Below, one piece after another: positions 1-6,226 of a stretch of DNA of 10,099 nt. The DNA lies in NCBI GenBank assembly GCA_910588895.1, contig CAJUSS010000010.1, forward strand, positions 1 to 10,099, in the 5' to 3' direction. This DNA comes from an uncultured Lachnospiraceae bacterium. GTDB lineage: Bacteria; Bacillota; Clostridia; Lachnospirales; Lachnospiraceae. Below the pieces are notes generated by a model. The model had not been told where the DNA came from, ran no database searches, and worked only from the letters and a program-made list of their open reading frames with translations. Each line of letters begins with the position of its first letter. Positions within the stretch are counted from its first letter, which is position 1. Made by a program: the position numbers and the translations under genes.

Positions 1-16
1 GCAAATCCTGCAGGCA

Positions 17-670
17 CTACCGCCAGCTCCACATTCTCATCAAACATCCCAATGCCCCCACCATGATCATGATACAGGTGGAGAACAGCGCCCGGAATTC
101 GTCAAAACAGCTGACCTTCAGCTTGCTTGTATCGGTCAGCCCATACATATCCTGGAAGAACCTGTACACCTGGTCTTCCATGATCTCCAGGATCTTCTTG
201 CCTTGCTGTCCCTTCTGCCCGTCGTCCCCTGCGGCCCCTCCTTCTCCGGCCATCCGCAGGCATTGGTTTGTGGAATGGGACCCCAAACAGATCTTTTTGT
301 CCAAAAGGTCCAGGATCGTATTGTGCCCGTTCATACGCTGAGCCATGGCGAAAAGCTGATCTTTCTGGCAGATCTTTAGCGTATGTTCTAAAAGAGTCGG
401 TATGAGCTCCCAGATGTCGCCTCCGTTTTCTTTCAGCTCCGCTTTACAGAAATCCTGCAAGTGAAAGGTCAGATCCTCATATATATATCCCAACACGTCC
501 TCTTTATCCTGAAAATAGGTATAAAAACTGCCTCTGGAGATCTCTGCGTTCTTCACGATCTTATTGATGGATGCTTTTTCAAAAGGCACCCGGCAAAATT
601 CCCTGATCGCGGCTTCCCTGATCATCTCCTTTTTTTCCTCTGGCAGATGATAAAACCGCTCCGTCGGCAT
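17..670 (-). CDS. TetR/AcrR-family transcriptional regulator, 3' end probably frameshifted
   Basis: This is a one-component DNA-binding repressor, 217 aa from the ATG at 670. The N-terminal helix-turn-helix spans about residues 15-56 and ends in the TetR-typical ISRGSFYTYFQDKEDVL. Residues 57-217 form the ligand and dimer domain, whose sequence does not reveal the ligand. A glycine-rich stretch at residues 141-158 is an unusual loop for this family. The frame is open back to 844, but that start would lie upstream of the promoter at 806-834. The ATG at 670 has GGAAAGG about 11 nt ahead and gives a normal family N-terminus. Expression is probably autoregulated through the operator at 780-833. 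The last residues (CLMRMWSWR) look out of frame. From about position 50 leftwards another frame reads MFDENVELAVVPAGF and stays open to the window edge, which suits a TetR C-terminus better. The family call is firm; the true end is uncertain. Confidence 0.88.
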   Translation of the reverse strand: MPTERFYHLPEEKKEMIREAAIREFCRVPFEKASINKIVKNAEISRGSFYTYFQDKEDVLGYIYEDLTFHLQDFCKAELKENGGDIWELIPTLLEHTLKICQKDQLFAMAQRMNGHNTILDLLDKKICLGSHSTNQCLRMAGEGGAAGDDGQKGQQGKKILEIMEDQVYRFFQDMYGLTDTSKLKVSCFDEFRALFSTCIMIMVGALGCLMRMWSWR

Positions 671-779
671 CCTCCCACCATCCTTTCCCGGCCAGACCGG
701 TGCGGGACGCCCCGTCCGGCTAGACCGCTCTGACAGGGCTTTTGCAGCATACAGCCTACATACGTCCCGCCAGTGTACA

Positions 780-834
780 TGACAATAAAGTGACAACCTG
801 TCACTATTATAATGACAGGTTGTCACTTTGTCAA
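780..834 (-). promoter_or_regulatory. tetR promoter inside a double palindromic operator
   Basis: On the minus strand TTGACA (829-834) and TATAAT (806-811) are separated by exactly 17 bp, a perfect sigma-A consensus. It overlaps a 17-bp perfect inverted repeat, arms 787-803 and 813-829. Each arm contains its own dyad: TGACA-ACC-TGTCA at 791-803 and TGACA-GGT-TGTCA at 813-825. One dyad fills the -35/-10 spacer and the other covers the expected start site near 799. Extra half-sites lie at 780-784 and 829-833. The placement fits direct autorepression by the downstream TetR protein; that link is inferred. Confidence 0.85.
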
Positions 835-870
835 TGGATTTCATATTTTTTTCACATTTTTATATCCGCT

Positions 871-1551
871 TTATCTTTCTTCCTTTTCTCTGATATTTTG
901 AGAAACGGTCAGCTGCTGATTATCGATATGCCCTCTCACCGCGCCTTTCGCGTCCTGTATATCATGGTTTTTTAAGGCCCGCAGGATATGCTCATGCTCC
1001 ACGATCAGGATCTGCCGCTTATCCTCGTCCTTGATGTACTCCAGGCGGTAACGGTACATCTGCTCCCGCAGATTGTTTAAGATCTGGACTAAACGGCTGT
1101 TCCCTGTCGCCTGGTAGATCAGGTCGTGATAATGCTCGTCGCTCTCCGCGATCTCCATGGGATCTCCCTTGCCGATCGCCTCCGCAAAAGCGGCCTCCGC
1201 CTCCTCCAGATCCAAAAGCTCACTCTCTGCGATCCGCTGGCAGGCCAGCTCTGCCGCCAGCTCCTCTAACGAGCGGCGGACCTCCAGCACCTCTCGCAGG
1301 CTGGTCTCAGAGATCTTCGCCACTTCAGCACCCTTCCTGGGGATCATGAGCACCAGGCCTTCCAGCTCCAGCTTTCGGATCGCCTCGCGGATCGGTGTGC
1401 GGCTCACGCCCAGACGCTCGGAGAGCTGGATCTCCATCAGCCTCTCCCCCGGCTCCAGCTCCCCCTTTAATATAGCCTGGCGCAGCGTGTTGAACACTAC
1501 ATCCCGCAGAGGCAGATACTCGTTCATCGTCACTTTAAACCCATTTCCCAT
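871..1551 (-). CDS. GntR-family regulator, FCD (FadR) subfamily
   Basis: This is a 226-aa transcription factor. The winged helix spans residues about 12-80, with the GntR signature LSERLGVSRTPIREAIRKLELEGL at about 43-66. The all-helical FCD effector domain spans about 85-220. It keeps the residues that usually bind a metal or carboxylate ligand: Asp138, His142, His186/188 and His208. The effector is probably a small organic acid, as is common for FCD regulators, but it cannot be named. GGAGG lies 8 nt before the ATG at 1551, which favours this start over the Met at residue 9. The gene is 74 bp downstream of ispE on the same strand with no terminator between them, so the two are probably co-transcribed. 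A GntR-like palindrome in the ispE leader (2558-2567) suggests autoregulation. No hairpin terminator follows the stop, so readthrough towards tetR is possible. Confidence 0.93.
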   Translation of the reverse strand: MGNGFKVTMNEYLPLRDVVFNTLRQAILKGELEPGERLMEIQLSERLGVSRTPIREAIRKLELEGLVLMIPRKGAEVAKISETSLREVLEVRRSLEELAAELACQRIAESELLDLEEAEAAFAEAIGKGDPMEIAESDEHYHDLIYQATGNSRLVQILNNLREQMYRYRLEYIKDEDKRQILIVEHEHILRALKNHDIQDAKGAVRGHIDNQQLTVSQNIREKEER

Positions 1552-1564
1552 GGAAGGTCCCTCC

Positions 1565-1636
1565 TCAACTCTCTCCTTTTGTGTTCTGCACTTTATCCCT
1601 CATGCCCTCGATGATCGTCCGTCTCTCAATGCACAT
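1565..1636 (-). CDS. Possible 23-codon leader ORF between ispE and gntR
   Basis: An ATG at 1636 overlaps the last 11 nt of ispE and opens a short frame, MCIERRTIIEGMRDKVQNTK followed by GES and TGA. GGAG sits 7 nt before the ATG, inside the ispE coding sequence. The stop codon directly abuts the GGAGG of gntR. This geometry would suit translational coupling from ispE to gntR. Composition looks protein-like, but at this length chance is a fair explanation. No known family is recognised. Confidence 0.22.
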   Translation of the reverse strand: MCIERRTIIEGMRDKVQNTKGES

Positions 1637-2513
1637 TGAAAAACTCCGTCAGATACGCCTGCTTCGTCAATCTGGACGAGGATCCGTAGCGCAGCTCCTC
1701 GTATGCGGCCCTGGCCTGCTCCGGCTCTGTAAACAGCCCAAAGACCGTGGGGCCGCTGCCGCTCATCAGCGCGTTCAGAGCGCCCTTCTGCCGCATCACA
1801 TCCTTGATCTCCTCGATGACCGGGTATTTTTTTGCCGTCACCAGTTCCAGCACGTTCCCAAGCTTGCCGGCCATCTTGAACAGGTCCTGCTGCCGGATCG
1901 CCTCTGCCATCCCGTCGATATCCGGATGCTGGTCCGGCCGCAGCCTATCTGCCTGGAGCGCCTCATAGACATACTTCGTCGAGACGCTGACCCCGGGCTT
2001 AGCGATCACCAGATGGCACTGGGGCACTGGAGGTAATGGGGTCAGCTTCTCCCCGATCCCCTCCGACAGAGCCGTGCCCCGCAGGATACAGTAGGGCACA
2101 TCCGCTCCGATCTTCACGCCCTGCTCCATCAGCTCTTCCTTCGAAAGCCCCAGACGGAACATCTTGTTCACGCCAAAGAGCACGGCCGCCGCATCGCTGC
2201 TCCCGCCAGCCATCCCAGCCGAGACCGGGAGGAATTTTTTCAGCTGGATATGGAGACCGCCCTGTATCTGGACTCCCTCCAGCAAAAGCCTCGCCGCCTG
2301 GTAGGCCAGATTGTTCTCATTTGCTGGCAGATAGCTCAGATTTGTCTCTACCACGATACCGGGCTTCATCGTCCGCTGCAGCTCGATTTGGTCATAGATC
2401 CCCACAGTCTGCATGATCATCCGCACATCGTGATAGCCATCTTCTCTCTTCCTCAATACATCCAGGGCCAGATTGATCTTCCCATATGCTTTTAATTTTA
2501 AATATCTGGTCAT
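1626..2513 (-). CDS. ispE: 4-diphosphocytidyl-2-C-methyl-D-erythritol kinase
   Basis: This 295-aa cytoplasmic GHMP kinase phosphorylates CDP-methylerythritol with ATP in the non-mevalonate (MEP) route to isopentenyl diphosphate. The N-terminal KAYGKINLALDVL carries the catalytic Lys12. The glycine-rich ATP loop PVSAGMAGGSSDAAA is at 96-110. GADVP at 136-140 supplies the catalytic Asp138. The C-terminal GHMP motif GSGPT is at 252-256. The length is normal for IspE. The start at 2513 has GAAAGG 5 nt upstream and gives the usual MxxLKLKAYGKINL N-terminus. It is the first gene of a likely ispE-gntR transcript, driven from the promoter at 2581-2609. Pairing a housekeeping isoprenoid gene with a GntR regulator suggests shared transcription rather than a shared pathway. 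Confidence 0.97.
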   Translation of the reverse strand: MTRYLKLKAYGKINLALDVLRKREDGYHDVRMIMQTVGIYDQIELQRTMKPGIVVETNLSYLPANENNLAYQAARLLLEGVQIQGGLHIQLKKFLPVSAGMAGGSSDAAAVLFGVNKMFRLGLSKEELMEQGVKIGADVPYCILRGTALSEGIGEKLTPLPPVPQCHLVIAKPGVSVSTKYVYEALQADRLRPDQHPDIDGMAEAIRQQDLFKMAGKLGNVLELVTAKKYPVIEEIKDVMRQKGALNALMSGSGPTVFGLFTEPEQARAAYEELRYGSSSRLTKQAYLTEFFNVH

Positions 2514-2533
2514 ATGTACCTTTCTGTCGACGG

Positions 2534-2567
2534 ATACATTATTTTGTATTCATTATTTTGTATACAA
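2534..2567 (-). promoter_or_regulatory. Probable GntR operator with 14-bp tandem repeat in the ispE leader
   Basis: TTGTATACAA (2558-2567) is a perfect 10-bp palindrome of the TNGTNNNACNA kind bound by FadR/FCD-type GntR regulators. It lies just downstream of the expected transcription start. Next to it are two nearly identical 14-bp units (2536-2549 and 2550-2563) that share CATTATTTTGTAT, so TGTAT half-sites recur every 14 bp. A second, gapped pair ATACA/TGTAT lies at 2534-2538 and 2545-2549. The most economical reading is cooperative binding by the GntR protein encoded in the same transcript. This is inference from motif and position. Confidence 0.5.
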
Positions 2568-2580
2568 TGTTCTTATAAGA

Positions 2581-2609
2581 AGTATAATACTTTTCCTTGA
2601 AAATAGCAA
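2581..2609 (-). promoter_or_regulatory. ispE-gntR promoter
   Basis: On the minus strand TTGCTA (2604-2609) and TATACT (2581-2586) are separated by 17 bp, a good sigma-A-type promoter. A 10-bp palindrome TCTTATAAGA (2571-2580) overlaps the expected start site. The leader is about 60 nt long, and the GntR-like operator lies inside it. Confidence 0.72.
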
Positions 2610-2626
2610 GTGGTTTTTCTAAAAAT

Positions 2627-2651
2627 AAAAAACTGCCGTCGGCAGTTTTTT
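2627..2651 (-). terminator. Intrinsic terminator after the DUF624 gene
   Basis: This is a perfect inverted repeat of 11-bp arms around a 3-nt loop: AAAAAACTGCC, GTC, GGCAGTTTTTT. A GC stem is flanked by an A-run and a T-run on both sides, so it can work in either direction. It lies 32 bp after the stop of the DUF624 gene and just upstream of the ispE promoter, isolating the two transcripts. Confidence 0.92.
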
Positions 2652-2683
2652 GTATTTGTGCTGTCCCTTCCTTCGGTCAGGGA

Positions 2684-3412
2684 TCAATCTTCTTTCTCTT
2701 TTGAGGAGGCCGGCTGCGGAGTGAGCCTGACATCCTCCAATATTGGCTTTAGCTCCTCCCCATCCTGCCGGGTGGCTTCCGGCATATACCGCTTAAAAAT
2801 GCCGTTGAAGATATAGGAATTGATAAAGGCGATCAGCGGAAAGCCGAACAGGATCATCAGTACAGAAAGCTGGGGCATGTAAAAAAAGGAAAGATAGGCC
2901 ATGAACAAGACGACGGCATCGATCCCCAGCATGCCCAGGGTATGGAAAAAATGGCGGATGGACATGAAAAAGGCATTGAACAAGGTCCTCTTCACCGGAT
3001 TGTAAAAACGACACTGCAGGGGGAACACATAGGTCAGGATGAACAGCCATAAGATCGTCAGCGCTCCCACGGCTGCTGTGAACAGAGTGCGCACCACGGA
3101 ATCCCCCGTCAGGACGATCAAAAAGAATCGGATATCGATCAGCAGGATGAGGCCTGTCCCTAAAAGGAGCAGCCATATGACGGTCGCCTGCTTGAAATTC
3201 TCCCTGAAGGAGCGAAAGAAGGAGCGGAAGGTGTAGCCGTCCTCATCTCGTACCAGCTTTAGCGTTACATAATAGACCGCCGTGGTGGATGCACCGATCG
3301 TGAAGACCGGGATGCTGCAGATGATCCACAGCAAGTTCAAGAGCATCAGATCGCCAAACTTCCCGATATAGCGCCATACCGGATTATCGTAATTGAACAA
3401 ACCTTGTAGCAT
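2684..3412 (-). CDS. DUF624 (YesL-like) integral membrane protein
   Basis: This is a 242-aa polytopic membrane protein. The family signature is clear near the N-terminus: a LFNYDNPVWRYIGKFGDL lead, then the first membrane segment, then a SIPVFTIGASTTAVYYVTLKL-like stretch with a charged VRDEDGYTFRSF loop. About five hydrophobic segments are visible. The tail is charged and probably cytoplasmic (PEATRQDGEELKPILEDVR onward). The frame is open to 3517, but the extra 35 residues would run through the promoter at 3458-3486. The Met at 3412 has AGAGG 8 nt upstream and matches the family start. Members often lie beside carbohydrate ABC transporter genes and their biochemical function is unsettled; no transporter gene is visible here. 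It is divergent from the membrane protein at 3571. Confidence 0.9.
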   Translation of the reverse strand: MLQGLFNYDNPVWRYIGKFGDLMLLNLLWIICSIPVFTIGASTTAVYYVTLKLVRDEDGYTFRSFFRSFRENFKQATVIWLLLLGTGLILLIDIRFFLIVLTGDSVVRTLFTAAVGALTILWLFILTYVFPLQCRFYNPVKRTLFNAFFMSIRHFFHTLGMLGIDAVVLFMAYLSFFYMPQLSVLMILFGFPLIAFINSYIFNGIFKRYMPEATRQDGEELKPILEDVRLTPQPASSKEKED

Positions 3413-3457
3413 AGCCTCAACCTCTTTTCTAAGATCATAGATGTCATTGTATGATAC

Positions 3458-3486
3458 AGTATAGCGGACTTTTAACAAAAAAGCAA
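3458..3486 (-). promoter_or_regulatory. Promoter of the DUF624 gene
   Basis: On the minus strand TTGCTT (3481-3486) and TATACT (3458-3463) are 17 bp apart, with about 45 bp from the -10 box to the ATG at 3412. Just upstream an imperfect 9-bp inverted repeat (3490-3498 against 3517-3525, one mismatch) lies in the divergent intergenic region and could be an operator. No convincing -35/-10 pair was found for the opposite gene at 3571. Confidence 0.65.
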
Positions 3487-3570
3487 ACCATCCGACAGCA
3501 TTTCGTAAAAAAATCACTGCCGGATCTTAAAAAGTATGATAGAATGGAGAGAAAAACGAGGTGATCGAAG

Positions 3571-4257
3571 ATGACTTGGAGAGAAAAGCTGCGGGAAGAA
3601 GGACAAAAGGAAAAAACAAAATTACAGAACATGTCCTGGAAGGACCGGGCCTGGTACATCTGGGAATACTATAAGATCCATATGGCCCTCGTCGGTGTGC
3701 TGTTCCTGTTCCTCTATCTGGCCTGGACCATCGCCTATAATTCCACCTTTACCACCCGGCTGTCTTATGTGGTCATCAATGACAGCAATGCAGAGACTGC
3801 AGGGCTGGAAGCTCTGGATCAGGATTTCAGGACTTATATGGGTTACGGCAAAAAGGATAAGGCCGGGATCAACAGCTCCTTGCACATCAATACGGCTGAT
3901 ATCACCTCCGAGCTTGAATATGCCAGCATGGCCAAGATCTCTGCCCTGGTAGCCAGCAACGATCTGGATATGATCATCACCGATGCCACGACCCTCCGCT
4001 ATTATATGGGCATGGATGCGTTCGCCGATCTAGAACAGACCCTGCCGGCAGATCTGTGGCAGCAGATAAAAGAGCATGTCCTCTATGCGGAAGATGCCCA
4101 GGGCCGGCAGGTCGCCTGCGGGGTGGACCTGAGCCAAACTCTGTTCTGCGAAAAGACCGGCGTGGCCATCTCTCCCTGCTACGCAGGGATCGTCACCGGT
4201 TCCCTGCGGGCGGAGGCCGCTGCCAGCTGGATCCGCTTTATCCTGGGGCTGCACTAG
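3571..4257 (+). CDS. Single-pass membrane protein of unknown function (YIWEYYK-type)
   Basis: This 228-aa protein has a charged cytoplasmic head (residues 1-27), a WYIWEYYKIH motif, and one membrane helix at about 37-56. The remaining extracytoplasmic domain of about 170 residues has no recognised catalytic motif. A (W)DYYK/WEYYK sequence just before a lone helix recurs in conserved clostridial hypothetical proteins, from memory. The segment around residues 125-155 (ALVASNDLDMIITDATTLRY) resembles the ligand-reporting part of solute-binding folds, but this is only an impression. GAGGTG lies 7-8 nt ahead of the ATG. The gene is divergent from the DUF624 gene, so a shared role at the membrane is plausible but unproven. 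It appears complete and ends just before a strong hairpin. Confidence 0.85.
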   Translation: MTWREKLREEGQKEKTKLQNMSWKDRAWYIWEYYKIHMALVGVLFLFLYLAWTIAYNSTFTTRLSYVVINDSNAETAGLEALDQDFRTYMGYGKKDKAGINSSLHINTADITSELEYASMAKISALVASNDLDMIITDATTLRYYMGMDAFADLEQTLPADLWQQIKEHVLYAEDAQGRQVACGVDLSQTLFCEKTGVAISPCYAGIVTGSLRAEAAASWIRFILGLH

Positions 4258-4323
4258 CGTACGGCCGCATCATCTCCGGGAAGACCTCCCTAGGCAGCAT
4301 ACCAGGCCGCCCATTGAAAAATG

Positions 4324-4392
4324 AAAGATCCCATACATCCGCCGTGTCTCTCTCCAGGGAGAGACTATACCGCTCGATCGTATGGGACCTTT
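4324..4392. terminator. Bidirectional terminator between convergent genes, with an inner hairpin
   Basis: Outer arms of 13 bp (4324-4336 and 4380-4392) pair with one mismatch, built around TCCCATAC/GTATGGGA. Inside them a second perfect 7-bp stem, GTCTCTC (4346-4352) with GAGAGAC (4359-4365), closes a 6-nt loop. T-rich tracts follow on both strands. It lies between the convergent ends of the membrane protein (4257) and the cyclophilin gene (4408). A terminator for both is the simplest reading, although the two-stem shape is more elaborate than needed. Confidence 0.65.
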
Positions 4393-4407
4393 TATATGCT
4401 CTGCTCT

Positions 4408-4929
4408 TTATCTTTCTATCTCCGGCTCCGGGTAGGTCTCGCCAAAGGTATCCACGGTCACCTTCGCCATCCTCTGGGCTTTCATGGGACGGTTGCTGAA
4501 ATCTGTGCGGACCTGCGCGATCTTATCCACCACATCCATACCCTCGATCACCTTGCCGAACGCTGCATACCCGCCATCCAGGTGGGGAGCCGCTTCATGC
4601 ATGATAAAGAACTGGGAGCCCGCTGAATCCGGCGCCATGGCCCGGGCCATAGAAAGAACGCCCGGCGTATGGAGCAGATCGTTCTGAAAACCGTTATCTG
4701 TAAACTCACCTTTGATATGATAGCCCGGACCGCCCATGCCGTTTCCGTCCGGGCATCCGCCCTGGAGCATGAAGCCATCGATCACCCGGTGGAAGATCAG
4801 GCCGTCATAAAAGCCTTTACTGACCAGGCTGATAAAATTGTTGACCGTGTTCGGAGCCACCTCTGGGTACAGCTCTGCCTTGATCACATCACCATTTTCC
4901 ATTTCGATCGTAACGATCGGTTTTTTCAT
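4408..4929 (-). CDS. Cyclophilin-type peptidyl-prolyl cis-trans isomerase
   Basis: This 173-aa single-domain cyclophilin catalyses cis-trans isomerisation of Xaa-Pro bonds. There is no signal peptide or membrane segment, so it is cytoplasmic. The core signature FHRVIDGFMLQGG (46-58) holds the catalytic arginine (Arg48, equivalent to Arg55 of human cyclophilin A) with Phe53 and Gln56. SAGSQFFI (102-109) and HLDGGYAAFGKV (116-127) complete the active site. His116 stands where the human protein has Trp121, as in many bacterial, cyclosporin-insensitive forms. The acidic tail (YPEPEIER) is short. GGAGG lies 8 nt before the ATG, and the gene has its own promoter at 5017-5045. It is probably monocistronic, closed by the hairpin at 4324-4392. 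Confidence 0.97.
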   Translation of the reverse strand: MKKPIVTIEMENGDVIKAELYPEVAPNTVNNFISLVSKGFYDGLIFHRVIDGFMLQGGCPDGNGMGGPGYHIKGEFTDNGFQNDLLHTPGVLSMARAMAPDSAGSQFFIMHEAAPHLDGGYAAFGKVIEGMDVVDKIAQVRTDFSNRPMKAQRMAKVTVDTFGETYPEPEIER

Positions 4930-5257
4930 ACTGACACCTCCGCCATTTCCCGTCTATATTTTGATCGTCTGCAAAAAGCGGGCCGATGTGCCTTCTCCAG
5001 ATACGATCTGATCAATAGTATAGCATATCTTGGACAGGCAGACAATCATCTGCTCCCTGTTTTTCACAAGATCCTCCTGTTCTGGTCACTATCCACACCC
5101 ACGCCCGGGAATCTCATCACAGAGATAAGTCGCGGGGTCTTTCATGGGCCCTAGTACCGTTGCGCCCTCGCCAAAATATCGGAACGAGAGCACGTGTATG
5201 TGGCGGATCGGGCCTTTGGAAGCGGACGGGTGACCGATCATGTGCCTGCATCCCGCT
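4930..5257. other. Intergenic stretch between barstar and cyclophilin genes
   Basis: This 328-bp gap holds the cyclophilin ribosome binding site and promoter at its left end. The right part (about 5089-5240) has no convincing gene. A minus-strand frame there reads SFRYFGEGATVLGPMKDPAT before its stop at 5089. That stretch looks faintly protein-like and could be the remnant of a lost gene, but it has no ribosome binding site and overlaps barstar in another frame. No clear terminator follows barstar. Confidence 0.35.
5017..5045 (-). promoter_or_regulatory. Promoter of the cyclophilin gene
   Basis: On the minus strand TTGTCT (5040-5045) and TATACT (5017-5022) have a 17-bp spacer. The -10 box lies about 88 bp from the ATG, giving a leader of about 80 nt with no obvious riboswitch fold. 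Confidence 0.68.
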
Positions 5258-5557
5258 TCACAGACCGTCCTTTGCATAGTTCTCTTCCAGGACATCAAAC
5301 AGTACGCCAAGATGAGGGTTCGCACTCTCCGCGTCCCGGAAGACCCGCTTTACCTTGTGCAGGTATCTGGCCATCACAGGGTCGGTCCTTGTCCTAAATA
5401 TGCCGATACAGGTATCTTCTGTGATCTCTGTCAGCATGTCGTAGAGCGCATCCAGGTTTTCTCCGTAATAGTCCGGCAGATCCAACTCCAATGCCAGGTA
5501 TCTCTGGGCCTGCTCCGGTGTCTTTGGCACCTGAGAGTCCAATACTATCTTTTTCAT
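5258..5557 (-). CDS. Barstar-family ribonuclease inhibitor
   Basis: This 99-aa cytoplasmic antitoxin plugs the active site of a barnase-type RNase. The signature LPDYYGENLDALYDML (27-42) aligns with the barstar inhibitory helix: Asp36 and Asp40 match barstar Asp35 and Asp39, and Tyr39 replaces barstar Trp38. Asp75 in VFRDAE stands where barstar has Glu76. The protein is about 10 residues longer at the C-terminus than the Bacillus form. GGGAG lies 7 nt before the ATG, and the gene begins 18 bp after the stop of the RNase gene, the classic barnase-barstar order. It looks intact while its partner does not, so it may now be an orphan immunity gene, perhaps against related RNases from neighbours. 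Confidence 0.93.
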   Translation of the reverse strand: MKKIVLDSQVPKTPEQAQRYLALELDLPDYYGENLDALYDMLTEITEDTCIGIFRTRTDPVMARYLHKVKRVFRDAESANPHLGVLFDVLEENYAKDGL

Positions 5558-5575
5558 GATCCGTCTCCCTGTTTC

Positions 5576-6052
5576 TCAATATGATCGTTCAAAGGTCTTA
5601 TAGTGGTCTCCTGTATAGAACACCAGGCCGTCATCGGAATAGACCAACCGCTCTGCTCCCCGGCGGCCGCTCTCATAGCCGATATCGCATTCGTAGTACT
5701 GCCGGCCCTCCTTGTCCGGGAGCAGGCCTTCGCGATCGCCGAAACGGCTGCCGCCGATGCTCATCCCCGGCGCCACCTCCTCCTTAGAGGTGTAGGATCC
5801 GCCTTCCTCCACGAGTATCTAGTCCAGGCGCTCTCCCTGCAACGGCCCCGGCTCTGCCTCCTGTACAGCTCCCAAAGGCTGTTCTTTCTGCTCACCTTGG
5901 GTCTCATCCAGTAAAGAAGCCGCCGGCTGCGGACCGCCAAAACGGTCCTGCCTGCCTTGCCCATCCAAGCCTCCTCCGCATCCAGCCACGACATTGGCAA
6001 CAAGGAGCAAGGTCAAAAGCCAGGTGGCGATCCGCTTCATCCGATATCCCAT
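5576..6052 (-). pseudogene. Barnase-type secreted guanyl-specific RNase lipoprotein, interrupted by TAG and internally deleted
   Basis: The product would be an exported RNase cutting after guanine. From 6052 the frame encodes a lipoprotein signal with lipobox VVAGC (Cys25), then a disordered Gln/Gly-rich linker. It stops at an in-frame TAG (5819-5821) after 77 aa. The same frame continues to 5576 with the RNase domain: EEGGSYTSKEEVA, PGMSIGG, DREGLLP, YYECDIGYESGRRGAERLVY, TGDHYKTF. Barnase Glu73, Arg83, Arg87 and His102 all have counterparts, as do Arg59 and Glu60 of the guanine loop. Between KEEVA and PGMSIGG about 35 residues are absent relative to barnase. They correspond to the first helices and include Lys27. 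Both deletion edges carry a Val-Ala pair in barnase, which suggests slippage between short repeats. GGGGA precedes the ATG at 6052. A GTG at 5812 could restart translation, but that product would lack secretion and the deleted helices. The gene is probably non-functional. Confidence 0.85.
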
Positions 6053-6226
6053 ATCTCTCCCCTCTCGTTCATATTTTGTTCAAAAAACATTAATAATTCT
6101 TTTACACCCACATCATGATCTCTTCACGATCTGCCGATATACTTTAACCATAGCAAACAGAACAAAACAACTATCACAAACTTTTGTTATTGTCATTGCT
6201 TACAAGATTTTTTTCATAATACTCGG

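Noticed and set aside
671..844. N-terminal extension of the TetR frame to an ATG at 844
   Set aside because: It would start upstream of the consensus promoter and translate the operator itself; the family N-terminus fits the ATG at 670.
1157..2416. Long plus-strand frames opposite gntR and ispE
   Set aside because: They are Ser/Arg/Pro-rich shadows of two clear minus-strand genes with intact family motifs.
4930..5022. Riboswitch in the cyclophilin leader
   Set aside because: The roughly 80-nt leader shows no terminator/antiterminator pair and no recognisable aptamer motif.
5089..5325. 78-codon minus-strand frame overlapping the barstar 3' end
   Set aside because: No ribosome binding site and overlap with barstar in another frame; noted only as a possible remnant in the intergenic entry.
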